In this document: positions 43,026 through 53,013 of the stretch, in pieces
Position numbering within the stretch: position 1 is the stretch's first letter
Layout: every line of letters begins with the position of its first letter
Origin: an uncultured Flavobacteriaceae bacterium
Lineage (GTDB): Bacteria > Bacteroidota > Bacteroidia > Flavobacteriales > Flavobacteriaceae
DNA length: 64,000 nucleotides
Reading direction: 5' to 3'
Assembly (NCBI GenBank): GCA_937944485.1
Contig: CALDYU010000007.1
Location: 1 to 64,000 of the forward strand
Notes under the pieces: model-generated
What the model saw: only the letters and a program-made list of their open reading frames with translations
Told to the model about the DNA's origin: nothing
Database searches by the model: none
Program-made: the position numbers and the translations under genes

Positions 43026-43904
43026 ATGAAGAATTCAATTCCCAATATTAAATTTAACCCTGCCGCTAAAGAACACTTAGAATTTGAAATTGTTCCTATC
43101 GAAAAAATTGCTCGAAGCAAAGCATCTCATGAGCATAATCCTGAATTACCCCATCAATTAAAATTTTACAATTTTATATTTTTCACGGAAGGCTCTGGAA
43201 AGCACTTTGTGGACTTCAATTGGTATCCTGTTCAAAAAAATAGTCTTGTTTATTTAACTAAAGAACAGATCAATGCCTTTCAATTCTCCGATCATTTAAA
43301 AGGGTTTTGCATTATTTTTACTGAAGATTTCTTTATAAGTAGCTTTTCGCATTTGCCAAAAGATTTTATTGTTCGGCTATTTAATCCGCAACTATTTTCA
43401 CCGATCCTTCAAATTCCCGCTGCATCAGATTTCATAAACTATTTTGACTTATTAAGAAAAGAATATGACGCCACTGAACCTACTTACCAAAAGACTATTC
43501 TTAATTCACTCTTTGTAATTTTGTTATCTAAGGCAGAGCTTATTAAGCAAAATCAAACATTCCATATCAATGATTCGGGAAAAATCAACCTTTTTCAAAG
43601 GTTTACTAACTTGATTAAGAATAACTTCACTCAAACAAGAAGCGCGGCTTTCTATGCTAAAGAACTTGCCGTTACCTATAAATATCTGAATACCATTTGC
43701 AAAAAGCTTATAAATAAAACGGCGAAAAATGTTATTGACGATTTCATAATTCTTCAGGCAAAAAGGAACCTAATTAATTCTGATATTAAAAGCACCGCAC
43801 TAGCATATAAACTGGGGTTTGAAGATCCTACAAATTTTACTAAGTATTTTAAAAAAAGTACGGGTTTAACCCCTAAGGCTTTTAAAAATTTATACAATAA
43901 GTAA
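43026..43904 (+). CDS. AraC family transcriptional regulator
   Basis: 292 residues. An N-terminal cupin-like sensor domain (about 1-150: FFTEGSGKHFVDFNWY, LVYLTKEQ) precedes two helix-turn-helix units (AKELAVTYKYLNTICKK; ALAYKLGFEDPTNFTKYFKK), ending in STGLTPKAFKN. Likely acts on nearby genes; the SnoaL-like lipoprotein gene begins 94 bp downstream on the same strand. The effector is unknown. Confidence 0.92.
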   Translation: MKNSIPNIKFNPAAKEHLEFEIVPIEKIARSKASHEHNPELPHQLKFYNFIFFTEGSGKHFVDFNWYPVQKNSLVYLTKEQINAFQFSDHLKGFCIIFTEDFFISSFSHLPKDFIVRLFNPQLFSPILQIPAASDFINYFDLLRKEYDATEPTYQKTILNSLFVILLSKAELIKQNQTFHINDSGKINLFQRFTNLIKNNFTQTRSAAFYAKELAVTYKYLNTICKKLINKTAKNVIDDFIILQAKRNLINSDIKSTALAYKLGFEDPTNFTKYFKKSTGLTPKAFKNLYNK

Positions 43905-43997
43905 TAATGGTTTGATTTTAACCATTTTTATTCCAGTTTTTATCTTTTCTCTGTATTGGTTTCACTTCATCTTTGCATCGAATTAAATTTCAAAAAA

Positions 43998-44864
43998 ATG
44001 AAACAAATACTATTAATCACTGCATTAGTGCTCTTGGCTTCATGCAGATCTTCAACAGAAAAAATTCAAAAAACAGAAGAAATGGAATCTACAACAGAAT
44101 TATCAAACAAAGAAAAAGCAAGTGCTCTATTAACGAGTCTTGAAACAGGTGATAAAACACCAATTGGTTATATTAATGCAGCAAAATACAAGCAACATAA
44201 TCTCGGAGTCGCTGACGGTTTAGAAGGTTTTGGCGCTGTATTACAAAATGCCCCAGAAGGCGGGTTCAAAGCAAAAGTTATACGCTCATTTCAAGATGGT
44301 GCTTACAGCTTTACACATACCATATATGATTTTTTTGGTCCTAAAGTGGGATTTGATATCTTCAAATTTGAAGATGGCAAAATTGTTGAACACTGGGATA
44401 ATTTAGCACCAATAACGCCACCAAACCCAAGTAACCATACACAGACCGATGGCAGTAATACCATAAAAGATCTTGACAAAACAGAAGTCAATAAGGCCAT
44501 CGTAAAAGATTTTATTAATACCGTTTTAATACAAGGCGAATTTGATAAAATGAGCACTTTCTTTGATGGTGATAATTACGTACAGCATAATTCAATGATT
44601 GGCGACGGACTCTCAGGTTTAGGCAAAGCACTTGAAGAAATGGCAAAAAATGGAGTAACGATGATCTATGAGAAAAATCACATTACTTTAGGCGAAGGTA
44701 ATTTTGTTCTTTCAGTTAATGAAGGGAAATTTGGTGGAAAGCACACCTCTTTCTATGATTTGTTTCGAATAGAAAATGGTAAAATAGCAGAACATTGGGA
44801 TATTTTAGAAACCATTCCTCCAGTTTCTGAACATAAAAATAACAACGGAAAATTTAATTTCTAG
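43998..44864 (+). CDS. Lipoprotein with two SnoaL/NTF2-like domains
   Basis: 288 residues from ATG 43998. The lipobox LLASC puts the acylated Cys near residue 15. Two copies of an NTF2-like (SnoaL) domain follow, each with the YVQHN/YKQHN and EHWD patterns (KYKQHNLGVADG, KIVEHWDNL; NYVQHNSMIGDG, KIAEHWDIL). The fold serves enzymes and binding proteins of many kinds and the ligand here is unknown. The open frame starts at a TTG at 43956, but the lipoprotein ATG is clearly better. Follows the AraC-type gene. Confidence 0.88.
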   Translation: MKQILLITALVLLASCRSSTEKIQKTEEMESTTELSNKEKASALLTSLETGDKTPIGYINAAKYKQHNLGVADGLEGFGAVLQNAPEGGFKAKVIRSFQDGAYSFTHTIYDFFGPKVGFDIFKFEDGKIVEHWDNLAPITPPNPSNHTQTDGSNTIKDLDKTEVNKAIVKDFINTVLIQGEFDKMSTFFDGDNYVQHNSMIGDGLSGLGKALEEMAKNGVTMIYEKNHITLGEGNFVLSVNEGKFGGKHTSFYDLFRIENGKIAEHWDILETIPPVSEHKNNNGKFNF

Positions 44865-44884
44865 GGAATTAATTCACATGTAAT

Positions 44885-44917
44885 AAGCGGTTTGAGAACT
44901 AACTCAACCGCTTTTTC
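44885..44917 (+). terminator. Intrinsic terminator after the SnoaL-like gene
   Basis: Stem AAGCGGTT(T)GAG / CTCAACCGCTT (one bulged base) followed by five T; it sits between convergent genes. Confidence 0.8.
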
Positions 44918-44920
44918 TCG

Positions 44921-46411
44921 TTAAGTGCGTCTCCAAAAATACGGTGTTAAAATAATAAGCACGGTAAAAAGTTCAAGTCGACCAGCTAGCATTAAAAATC
45001 CGCACCACCATTTACCAGCATCTGGCAAACTATTGAAATTACTCATAGGATTCAGACTGCCTAAGGCAGGACCTACATTACCTAATGAAGATGCCGCACC
45101 ACCAACAGCCGATTGAAAATCTAAGCCTAGTACGCCCAATACAAGAGCTCCGATAATGAAAAGTAGCATATACAGTACAAAAAAGCCAATGATGTTATAT
45201 ACGATATGCTCATTGACAGTTTTGTCTTTATAGCGTACAGGTATAATGGCATTCGGATGCAACGTACGTTTAAATTCTAAAATTCCGTTTTTAATAATCA
45301 GCAAATGTCGCATCACTTTAATACCGCCCGCAGTGGAACCCGCCGAACCTCCTAAGAAAAATAATCCGAAGAAAAAGATAGTGAGAAAAGGCGTCCAACT
45401 TGTAAAATCAGCTGATACAAAACCTGTTGTGGTAACTACAGCTATAACTTGAAATAGGGCATGACGTATCGAACTTTCACCTTTTCCTAAGACCATGGGG
45501 TGGTACTCACTAACGGGTACATTAGCTTGAAAATAGATAACAATGGCAACTATAATGGTGAAAAGTATCATAAAACCAACATAGAATCGAAACTCCTCAT
45601 CTTGAAAGACACGTTGTACCTTACCTTTAAACGCAAAATAGCTCAAGACAAAATTACTGCCTGCCAAAAACATAAAGAACATTACGATATATTGAATTAT
45701 TGGTGTATTGTTCCAATAGGCCAAACTTGCGTTTTTGGTAGAAAATCCACCAGTAGATAAAGTAGCTAGAGAATGGTTTATAGCATCAAAAAAAGACATC
45801 CCAGCAACACTTAACAACAGTGTTTCAGCGGCGGTATAGCCTACATAAATATACCAAAGCCTTTTGGCGGTATCTGTTATTCTCGGGTGTAATTTATCGG
45901 CACTGGGCCCTGGGGCTTCAGCAGCGAATAACTGCATACCACCAATACCAAGCAAAGGTAAAATAGCGATAGCGAGCACAATAATACCCATGCCGCCAAT
46001 CCAATGAGTTAAACTACGCCATAATAATATCCCTTCAGGGAGACTTTCAATATCGTTTAAAATAGAAGCACCTGTTGTTGTGTAACCAGAAATAGTTTCA
46101 AAAAAAGCATTTGTTACTCCGGGTATTGCACCAGAAAACAAATAGGGTAACATGCCTGAAATAGACATAACAAGCCAACCTAATGTAACAATAATATAAC
46201 CCTCTTTCCGCTGTACCTCTTTCTTGTGCTTACGCGTTGCTATCATCAATAACATACCTGAAATCATGGTAGTCATAGCCGCTAAAGCAATATCAAGCGT
46301 CGCACCATCTTTATAGACAACACTCGCTAAACTAGCAACAAGCATAAAGCCACCATTAACCAGCAGCAATAGGCCCATTATGTGAATAATAATTCTTGAA
46401 TTGAGTTTCAT
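44921..46411 (-). CDS. trkH: TrkH family potassium uptake protein
   Basis: 496 residues, multi-pass membrane protein with the repeated pore motifs of the Trk/Ktr family (TGASILNDIE, STGGFSTKN, TTTGFVSADF, GGSAGSTAGG). It takes up K+ and is gated by the TrkA RCK-domain protein. The trkA gene ends 1 bp upstream, so the two are one operon and translation is coupled. Confidence 0.94.
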   Translation of the reverse strand: MKLNSRIIIHIMGLLLLVNGGFMLVASLASVVYKDGATLDIALAAMTTMISGMLLMIATRKHKKEVQRKEGYIIVTLGWLVMSISGMLPYLFSGAIPGVTNAFFETISGYTTTGASILNDIESLPEGILLWRSLTHWIGGMGIIVLAIAILPLLGIGGMQLFAAEAPGPSADKLHPRITDTAKRLWYIYVGYTAAETLLLSVAGMSFFDAINHSLATLSTGGFSTKNASLAYWNNTPIIQYIVMFFMFLAGSNFVLSYFAFKGKVQRVFQDEEFRFYVGFMILFTIIVAIVIYFQANVPVSEYHPMVLGKGESSIRHALFQVIAVVTTTGFVSADFTSWTPFLTIFFFGLFFLGGSAGSTAGGIKVMRHLLIIKNGILEFKRTLHPNAIIPVRYKDKTVNEHIVYNIIGFFVLYMLLFIIGALVLGVLGLDFQSAVGGAASSLGNVGPALGSLNPMSNFNSLPDAGKWWCGFLMLAGRLELFTVLIILTPYFWRRT

Positions 46412-46412
46412 G

Positions 46413-47762
46413 TTACAAGAACATTCTTTCTATTTTTCCGATGGTTTCTGGCAAACAACAAACTACTACACAGTCGCCAGCCTTTATCTCATAACCGCCC
46501 AAGGCAATTACCCCTTTGCCATCTCTAACAACACCCCCAATCGTAGCTTCTTTTGGAAAATCAAGATCACGTATGGCGCTATTGGTAACTTTTGACCCCG
46601 GTTTTACTACAAATTCCAAAATTTCGGCATTTAAGTTATTCAAGCGCATAGAAGTAACCACATCACCTTTGCGAATATGACGAAATATGTTGTTTGCCGC
46701 TAAGAGTTTTTTATTGATTAAAGTATCAATACCTATGGATTGTGAAAGTTGAAAGTAATCCATGTTTTCTACCAGGGCAATAGTCTTTTTAATATGTTTC
46801 GATTTTGCTACCAAGCAAGACATTATATTCGTTTCAGAATTTCCAGTAACGGCTATAAAGGCATCCATTGATTCTAAATTTTCTTCCTCCAATAATTCTA
46901 CGTTTCTTCCATCACCATTAATTACGAGAGCAGTAGGTAGATCATCGGCAAGGTCGGTAGCCTTTTCTTTGTCTTTTTCTATAAGTTTGACATTGAACTT
47001 CTTAGCACATAAGTCTCTAGTTGCTTTAAAACCAACTTTACTACCTCCTAGAATCATTACATTTTTAATCTCTTCCTTCTTCTTTCCTGTCAATTTATAG
47101 AGTTCATCAACACCCTGTTTAACAGTGATAAAATACACCTGATCTCCTTCTTTAAAAACCGTATCTCCACGAGGAATAACCGTATACTGGGTTCCCCTTC
47201 GTTTTAAAGCTATAGGCATAAAATTCAATTCAGGAAATATCGTAGCAGCTTCTTTTACCATCTTACCTACGAAAGGAGCCGACTTAGGCATAGAAACACC
47301 GACCATAATTAACTCACCTTCTTCAAACTCATAAGTATCGTTAAATGCCGACTTGTTCAACAATAGTTGTATTTCTGTTGCCGCTAGTTCTTCAGGTGAA
47401 ATTAGTTCGTCTATTCCTAATTCATCAAATTTGATAGTTTCTTTACAATCTACAAACTCTGTATTCGAAATACGAGCAATGGTGCGTTCACAGCCTAATT
47501 GCTTAGCAAGCATACACAAGGTTATATTCGTTGTTTCTGATGAAGTGACACCAATAACTAGATTTGAACTTTGTACTTGGGCATCTTTTAAAACTGCGAT
47601 AGAGGTGGCATCACCTCTTAATACACGAATATCAAGGTGGTTATCAGCATACGCTAAACTTTCTTTATTCGTATCAATCAAGGTGATATCTTGCGATTCA
47701 TACGAAAGTAATTTTGCTAAATGAAAGCCTACTTCGCCGGCTCCAGCGATAATAATTTTCAT
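46413..47762 (-). CDS. trkA: Trk potassium transporter regulatory subunit TrkA
   Basis: 449 residues with two tandem halves, each an NAD-binding RCK-N domain (MKIIIAGAGEVGFHLAK; NVMILGGSKVGFKATRD) and an RCK-C domain. The cytoplasmic regulator binds NAD(H)/ATP and controls the TrkH pore. First gene of the trkA-trkH operon. Confidence 0.95.
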   Translation of the reverse strand: MKIIIAGAGEVGFHLAKLLSYESQDITLIDTNKESLAYADNHLDIRVLRGDATSIAVLKDAQVQSSNLVIGVTSSETTNITLCMLAKQLGCERTIARISNTEFVDCKETIKFDELGIDELISPEELAATEIQLLLNKSAFNDTYEFEEGELIMVGVSMPKSAPFVGKMVKEAATIFPELNFMPIALKRRGTQYTVIPRGDTVFKEGDQVYFITVKQGVDELYKLTGKKKEEIKNVMILGGSKVGFKATRDLCAKKFNVKLIEKDKEKATDLADDLPTALVINGDGRNVELLEEENLESMDAFIAVTGNSETNIMSCLVAKSKHIKKTIALVENMDYFQLSQSIGIDTLINKKLLAANNIFRHIRKGDVVTSMRLNNLNAEILEFVVKPGSKVTNSAIRDLDFPKEATIGGVVRDGKGVIALGGYEIKAGDCVVVCCLPETIGKIERMFL

Positions 47763-48001
47763 CGAATAAGATTATTGGTTCGCAGTGGGAGCATTTGAAT
47801 ACTCCATCTTGAATCAGAAAAAAATGTCATCTGTGGCGTCAAAGCTATACTATAGCTCATGTAATTGTATAATTTGCTTGTATTTGCGGGGCAAAACTAC
47901 ATAATTTTTATGACCTCAGCACTGCATGTACATAAGTATTAAACAGATACCATATTACTTTATTGCCCTTAATTAAGCCCTTTGAGTCTAAGTGTATGCC
48001 T

Positions 48002-48009
48002 TATCTTTG
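48002..48009 (+). promoter_or_regulatory. -7 promoter box (TATCTTTG) of ubiE-porT
   Basis: Exact TAnnTTTG match. It lies inside the upstream extension of the open frame, so the start at 47982 is excluded. Confidence 0.65.
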
Positions 48010-48026
48010 CAAAAAAAATGCTGCCG

Positions 48027-48758
48027 ATGGCCAAAAAAGTTACTCCGTATAAAAATTCAGAACTCGGAAAAAAAGAACAAGTAACCCAAATGTTCGATAC
48101 CATTTCGAAAAATTATGATGGACTTAATCGCGTTATATCCTTTGGAATTGATGTAAAATGGCGCAAACGAGTAGTAGCAATTTTAAAAAAACTACAACCC
48201 AAATCTATTCTTGACATTGCAACGGGTACTGGTGATTTAGCCATTCATATGATAGAAACAGGTGCCGAAAAAATAGTAGGTCTTGACATTTCTCCCGGCA
48301 TGCTTGAAGTCGGAAAACATAAGATTAATCACAAAAATCTTACCGACACTATTGAAATGATTGTGGGTGATAGCGAAAATTTACCTTTTGAAGAAAATTC
48401 TTTTGATGCGATAACTGTTGCTTTTGGGGTACGCAATTTTGAAACATTAGAAAAAGGTTTAGCTGAAATTTATAGGGTTCTTAAACCTAAGGGAACTTTT
48501 GTTGTTTTAGAAACATCAGTACCAACCAAGACACCATTTAAACAGGGCTATCATTTTCACTGTAATTATATACTGCCTATTATCGGTCGTATTTTTTCGA
48601 AAGATCGAGTGGCCTACTCCTATTTATCAGAATCTGCAGCTGTTTTTCCTCATGGCGAAAACTTCAACAATATTTTGCGTAAAATCGGGTTTATAGAGGT
48701 AACGGATAAACCGCAAACTTTTGGGGTGGCTTCAATCTATACGGCTACTAAACCTTAA
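48027..48758 (+). CDS. ubiE: Demethylmenaquinone methyltransferase
   Basis: 243 residues from ATG 48027 (MAKKVTPYKN); ATG 48018 is possible. UbiE signatures are VTQMFDTISKNYDGLNRVIS, the SAM loop ILDIATGTGDLAIHM, VAFGVRNFETLEKGLAEIYR and the GVASIYTATKP close. It makes menaquinone from demethylmenaquinone, the quinone that Na+-NQR also uses. porT follows 22 bp downstream, as in many flavobacteria. Confidence 0.95.
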   Translation: MAKKVTPYKNSELGKKEQVTQMFDTISKNYDGLNRVISFGIDVKWRKRVVAILKKLQPKSILDIATGTGDLAIHMIETGAEKIVGLDISPGMLEVGKHKINHKNLTDTIEMIVGDSENLPFEENSFDAITVAFGVRNFETLEKGLAEIYRVLKPKGTFVVLETSVPTKTPFKQGYHFHCNYILPIIGRIFSKDRVAYSYLSESAAVFPHGENFNNILRKIGFIEVTDKPQTFGVASIYTATKP

Positions 48759-48780
48759 GCGAGGTAAATATTTTTTTTGA

Positions 48781-49476
48781 ATGATAAGACTACTTTTTCT
48801 TTTAGCTGGAGCTTTGTTTCTTGCCCTACCCTTGCAGGCACAATTCAATGAAAGACCCGTTCTCAATATTGAAAATAAAGACAAGAAAATTTTAAATTAT
48901 GGGTATTACTTAGGTTTAAATCAGTATGATTTCAAATTTGATTATGAAAATAATACAGATGACATTTTAGTAAATAAATCTTTGGGATTTACTGTAGGCC
49001 TTATTGGAGAGTTGCGCTTGAATGAGTTTTTAGATGTGCGCATAGAACCGGGCCTTGCCTATAGCGCACGTACTCTTGGTTTCCCCGGTTTTACAGAAGA
49101 AAGAGATGCTATTCGTGAAGTAAAATCTACCTACATTAATTTTCCACTTCTTTTAAAAGTAAGCACGCGCCGCTTAGGAAATTTCAAACCTTTTCTAATT
49201 GGAGGTGGTTCGGCATCATTAAACTTAGGAAGTAACGAAACTAGTTTAGACGATAATGCTTCTGGCACCTTTAGAATGAAAAAAATGGTGTATAATTACG
49301 AACTAGGCTTCGGTATTGATTTTTACTTAGAATATTTTAAATTCACTCCTTCCATACGAGGTGTATTCGCAATTACAGATGAATTAGTTCGTGATAATGA
49401 CCCAAATAGCCCATGGACTGGTAATATTAGTGCCTTAAGAACCCGGGGTATATTTATTAATTTTACCTTCGAATAA
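48781..49476 (+). CDS. porT: Type IX secretion component PorT
   Basis: 231 residues with signal peptide (ends PLQAQ) and an outer-membrane beta-barrel of the PorT type (LNYGYYLGLNQYDFKF, VRIEPGLAYSARTLGF, ELGFGIDFYLEYFKF, a final aromatic TRGIFINFTFE). PorT is required for T9SS secretion and gliding in Bacteroidota. Cotranscribed with ubiE from the same promoter. Confidence 0.92.
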   Translation: MIRLLFLLAGALFLALPLQAQFNERPVLNIENKDKKILNYGYYLGLNQYDFKFDYENNTDDILVNKSLGFTVGLIGELRLNEFLDVRIEPGLAYSARTLGFPGFTEERDAIREVKSTYINFPLLLKVSTRRLGNFKPFLIGGGSASLNLGSNETSLDDNASGTFRMKKMVYNYELGFGIDFYLEYFKFTPSIRGVFAITDELVRDNDPNSPWTGNISALRTRGIFINFTFE

Positions 49477-49567
49477 TCTTAAACCTGAAGATTAAATAGC
49501 AACTGTATTGGTTCTGTTTGCTCCATAGGAAATTTACAAAGCATCTCTTTGCATTATGCCTTCCTTA

Positions 49568-50290
49568 CTAATTTCTGCGAATTTCATTTAGCAATATAGC
49601 TGCGGCCATACCTACATTCAAACTCTCGGTCGTTTCACTACCGTATTGCGGGATACCTATTTTATCAGTTATTACATTTGTTATGACTTCGGAAATGCCT
49701 TTTCCCTCATTTCCCAATACGAGTACCCCTTGATCTGGCAATTGGCAATTATAAACGCTTGTACCATGCATGAATGCCCCGTAAATAGGCAGTTCTATTT
49801 CTCTTAAAAAATCTGACAATTCTGCATAATGTACACGCACTCTCGCGATAGAACCCATTGTGGCTTGAAGTACTTTTGGGTTATAACAATCGACAGTACC
49901 TTTTGAACAAATAAGATCGGTTATACCAAACCAATCACACAGGCGTATGATGGTTCCTAAATTACCAGGGTCTTGCACATCGTCAAGTGCTAAAATCCAA
50001 TCGCTTGTCTTAACTTTTTCCCCTTCAGGCATATGAAATACCCCTAAAAATCCATTCGGATTTTTCAATTGACTCATCTGCTTTAATTCTGAGGCGCTTA
50101 CTTTTTCAAAAAGTTCCTCTGAAACTCCAAAAAAATTGTCTGCGGTACTAAAAATTTTATATGGAGCAATATCATTAGCTAAAAGTTCTTGAACTGTTTT
50201 TTTTCCCTCAACTAAAAATAATCCAAACGCATTTCGGTACTTTTTTTGCTGTAAGCTTCGTATTCGTTTCAATTCACTCTTAACAGGCAT
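49568..50290 (-). CDS. TrmH/SpoU family RNA methyltransferase
   Basis: 240 residues. An N-terminal substrate-binding domain (RSLQQKKYRNAFGLFLVEG) precedes a SPOUT knot (LDDVQDPGNLGTIIRLCDWF, VLGNEGKGISEV, ESLNVGMAAAILLNE). It 2'-O-methylates rRNA or tRNA; the target nucleotide cannot be read. Divergent from the TamL-like gene, with 36 bp between their starts. Confidence 0.93.
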   Translation of the reverse strand: MPVKSELKRIRSLQQKKYRNAFGLFLVEGKKTVQELLANDIAPYKIFSTADNFFGVSEELFEKVSASELKQMSQLKNPNGFLGVFHMPEGEKVKTSDWILALDDVQDPGNLGTIIRLCDWFGITDLICSKGTVDCYNPKVLQATMGSIARVRVHYAELSDFLREIELPIYGAFMHGTSVYNCQLPDQGVLVLGNEGKGISEVITNVITDKIGIPQYGSETTESLNVGMAAAILLNEIRRN

Positions 50291-50312
50291 ACCAATACTA
50301 TGTTTTTTAATG

Positions 50313-50320
50313 TATTTTTG
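50313..50320 (+). promoter_or_regulatory. -7 promoter box (TATTTTTG) of the TamL-like gene
   Basis: Matches TAnnTTTG 6 bp before ATG 50327; it would give almost no leader, so either the start is leaderless or the box is not used. Confidence 0.45.
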
Positions 50321-50326
50321 AATTCT

Positions 50327-52942
50327 ATGAGGACGGAATTGCCCTTTAAAAAATTCTGCACTAAAATAAGCTTATTCTGTATAGCTTTCATAATGGTGTC
50401 TTGTAACGCTCTCAAAAGAGTCGAAAATGATGAGCTCTTAATTGCAAAAAACACTATTATAGTTGATAGTACTAAAATAGTTGACGAAGCTATCGAGAGT
50501 CTTATTATTCAAAAACCAAATAGTGATTTATTGGGGTATAATTTAAGACTCAATTTATACAATTTGGCCAAAGTAAATCCTGATTCTTCCTATAACGATT
50601 GGCTTCATCGAAAACCGAAACGTAAAGAAAAATTGGTGAAACGCTTATCTGAAAAACAGGTCAATAGATTGGGGGAATCTTTCTTAGTAAAGGGCCTAAG
50701 TGATTGGCTAAAAAATATTGGTGAACCACCAGCTATTCTCGATACTTTACAAACACAAAGAACATTAGCCCGTTTAAAAGAATTTTACAGAGATAGAGGA
50801 TATTTTAACAACAGCACTTCTTACCGTATTGACACCTTAAAAAGGAAACAGAGAATTGGTGTTAACTATCAGGTCAATTTAGGCGCGCCGTATATGCTTG
50901 ATACTATAACATATAATATAACCTCAACTGCTATTGATTCTATTTATAGAGCACATAAAAAAGACTCATATGTTAAGGTAGGAACACAATTTGATTTTGC
51001 AAATTTTGATAAAGAACGGCAGCGGCTAACAGCTATTTTTAGAGATAATGGCGTATGGAATTTTCAAGAAAGTGCTATCAAATTTGACGTTCTTAGAGAT
51101 ACCGCACGTAGCAGTAATGATCGTCAAATGGATATAGAATTGTTTATTGACAATCTCAAAAAACGAACGGAAAGCGCAGTTACTACTTCTGAATATAAGG
51201 TTTATAAATTCGATAAAATCAATATTTATACCGACTACCCTAGTGCCAATATGCAATCTGAAGAGTTTGATAATTATACCATTTATTATCGCGATAAACT
51301 TCGGTTTAAACCTAAAACATTAACTGATGCTATATTTTTTAAAGAAGGTAATGTGTATCGTGATACAAATCGTATTCGTACCCTTCGACAGTTAACTGGT
51401 TTAAATGTGTTCAAATATCCGACTCTTATATTTAAAGAAGATTCGTTAAACAACAAACTAGCCGCAAATATTTATTTATCAGAAAAACCAAAGTATGCCT
51501 TCGCTCCTAATTTCGAAGTAACGCGCTCAAATCGACGTAAAATAGGCATTGGTTTCAACGCCTCACTAATAACTCGAAATGTATTCAAAGGAGCTGAAAA
51601 TTTAAGTATTTCGGCATACGGCTCTTTTGGTCTATTAAGTGGTGATGTTACTGAAGATTCCTTTTCTGAAATTGGCGCTGAAACCAACTTAAGTTTCCCG
51701 AGAATATGGTTTCCATTATTCAATACAAAGAAAATCATTCCGAATTACATGCTGCCTCGAACGCGTACATCAATAGGATTTAGTTCTCAAAAAAATCTAG
51801 GATTAGACAAGCAAACTTTTAATACCATATTAGGGTATAATTGGACGCCAACCGATAACAAAAAGAACAGTCTTGAATTATTAAATGTTCAATATGTACG
51901 CAACACCAACCCCGACCGTTTTTTTGATGTCTATCTGAACACATATAATCGGCTCAACCAAATAGCCCAAAAAGATGGTATTGGGGTGAACTCCACTTAT
52001 TTCGATGAGAATGGCAATTTGACAACGCCCTCTAATGCTGAAGTTTTAGAGCCAGAAAATGCAGGCACGACACAATTTATTCGCGATGTGGTAAACAGCA
52101 CCATTCCCATTAGCCCAAACAGTAATGAATTAACTCAAGAAGATTTTAATGATGTAAAAAGTATCTCTGAACGTGAAGAGAGGTTAACCGAAAACAACCT
52201 AATTTTTACAAGTAATTACTCCTTTAGTAAGAATAATAGGCAAGGGCCTACAGATAATGATTTTTATCAATTTAAGTGGAAAGTTGAAAGTGCCGGAAAT
52301 ATACTATCCTTAGTTTCCAAAATTATTCCTTTTGAAGAAGTTACTGATGTCAATGGTGATACAGATCTCCGGTTATTTGGCGTACCCTATTCTCAATATT
52401 TGAAAACTGAGTTTGATTATGTGAAGTATTGGGATTTATCACGATCAAATGTTCTTGCATTTCGAAGTTTTTTCGGAATAGCTGTGCCCTACGGAAATTC
52501 TAACAACATTCCGTTTGTACGTAGTTATTTTGCAGGAGGTGCGAACGATAACAGAGCTTGGCGCCCCTACTCGCTGGGGCCAGGTAAAACAAGTGCCTTG
52601 AATGACTTTAATGAGGCAAATTTAAAAATTGCACTAAATTTAGAATACCGTTTTCCTATTGCTGGCAACTTTAAGGGAGCACTTTTCGCCGATGCCGGAA
52701 ATATTTGGAATATATATGATAACGTTGACGATCCTGAAGCCACCTTTGATGGTATCGCTTCGCTTGAGGATATAGCCCTGGGATCAGGGTTCGGAATTCG
52801 ATATGACTTCACCTATTTTGTACTGCGAGGTGATTTAGGCTTTAAAACATACAACCCCGCTGAGGAATCTTCAAAAAGATGGTTCCGAGATTACAATTTT
52901 AAGAATTCTGTGCTGCAAGTTGGTATAAACTATCCGTTTTAA
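50327..52942 (+). CDS. TamL-like BamA-family outer membrane lipoprotein
   Basis: 871 residues from ATG 50327. The lipobox (IMVSC) points to a lipoprotein, which among BamA relatives marks TamL of Bacteroidota. POTRA-like domains run from about 45 to 400 and a 16-strand barrel of the Omp85 type fills the rest, with the SFFGIAVPYGNSN and SYFAGGANDNRAW segments and a final aromatic (VLQVGINYPF). It would insert or transport outer-membrane proteins with a TamB partner, which is not in this window. Followed 71 bp later by fbaA. Confidence 0.88.
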   Translation: MRTELPFKKFCTKISLFCIAFIMVSCNALKRVENDELLIAKNTIIVDSTKIVDEAIESLIIQKPNSDLLGYNLRLNLYNLAKVNPDSSYNDWLHRKPKRKEKLVKRLSEKQVNRLGESFLVKGLSDWLKNIGEPPAILDTLQTQRTLARLKEFYRDRGYFNNSTSYRIDTLKRKQRIGVNYQVNLGAPYMLDTITYNITSTAIDSIYRAHKKDSYVKVGTQFDFANFDKERQRLTAIFRDNGVWNFQESAIKFDVLRDTARSSNDRQMDIELFIDNLKKRTESAVTTSEYKVYKFDKINIYTDYPSANMQSEEFDNYTIYYRDKLRFKPKTLTDAIFFKEGNVYRDTNRIRTLRQLTGLNVFKYPTLIFKEDSLNNKLAANIYLSEKPKYAFAPNFEVTRSNRRKIGIGFNASLITRNVFKGAENLSISAYGSFGLLSGDVTEDSFSEIGAETNLSFPRIWFPLFNTKKIIPNYMLPRTRTSIGFSSQKNLGLDKQTFNTILGYNWTPTDNKKNSLELLNVQYVRNTNPDRFFDVYLNTYNRLNQIAQKDGIGVNSTYFDENGNLTTPSNAEVLEPENAGTTQFIRDVVNSTIPISPNSNELTQEDFNDVKSISEREERLTENNLIFTSNYSFSKNNRQGPTDNDFYQFKWKVESAGNILSLVSKIIPFEEVTDVNGDTDLRLFGVPYSQYLKTEFDYVKYWDLSRSNVLAFRSFFGIAVPYGNSNNIPFVRSYFAGGANDNRAWRPYSLGPGKTSALNDFNEANLKIALNLEYRFPIAGNFKGALFADAGNIWNIYDNVDDPEATFDGIASLEDIALGSGFGIRYDFTYFVLRGDLGFKTYNPAEESSKRWFRDYNFKNSVLQVGINYPF

Positions 52943-52966
52943 GAGGATACTCTTTTTGATTATTAT

Positions 52967-52974
52967 TACTTTTG
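52967..52974 (+). promoter_or_regulatory. -7 promoter box (TACTTTTG) of fbaA
   Basis: Exact TAnnTTTG match; it covers the TTG that opens the long frame, so the ATG at 53014 is the start. Confidence 0.6.
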
Positions 52975-53013
52975 CCCTATTACTTAAATAAAATTAACCG
53001 ACTAAAAAAAGGT

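Noticed and set aside
44925..45452. Plus-strand ORFs inside trkH
   Set aside because: Shadows of the real gene; the minus-strand frame has full TrkH motifs.
47982..48026. Upstream start of ubiE
   Set aside because: The promoter box at 48002-48009 lies inside it, so it cannot be translated from that transcript.
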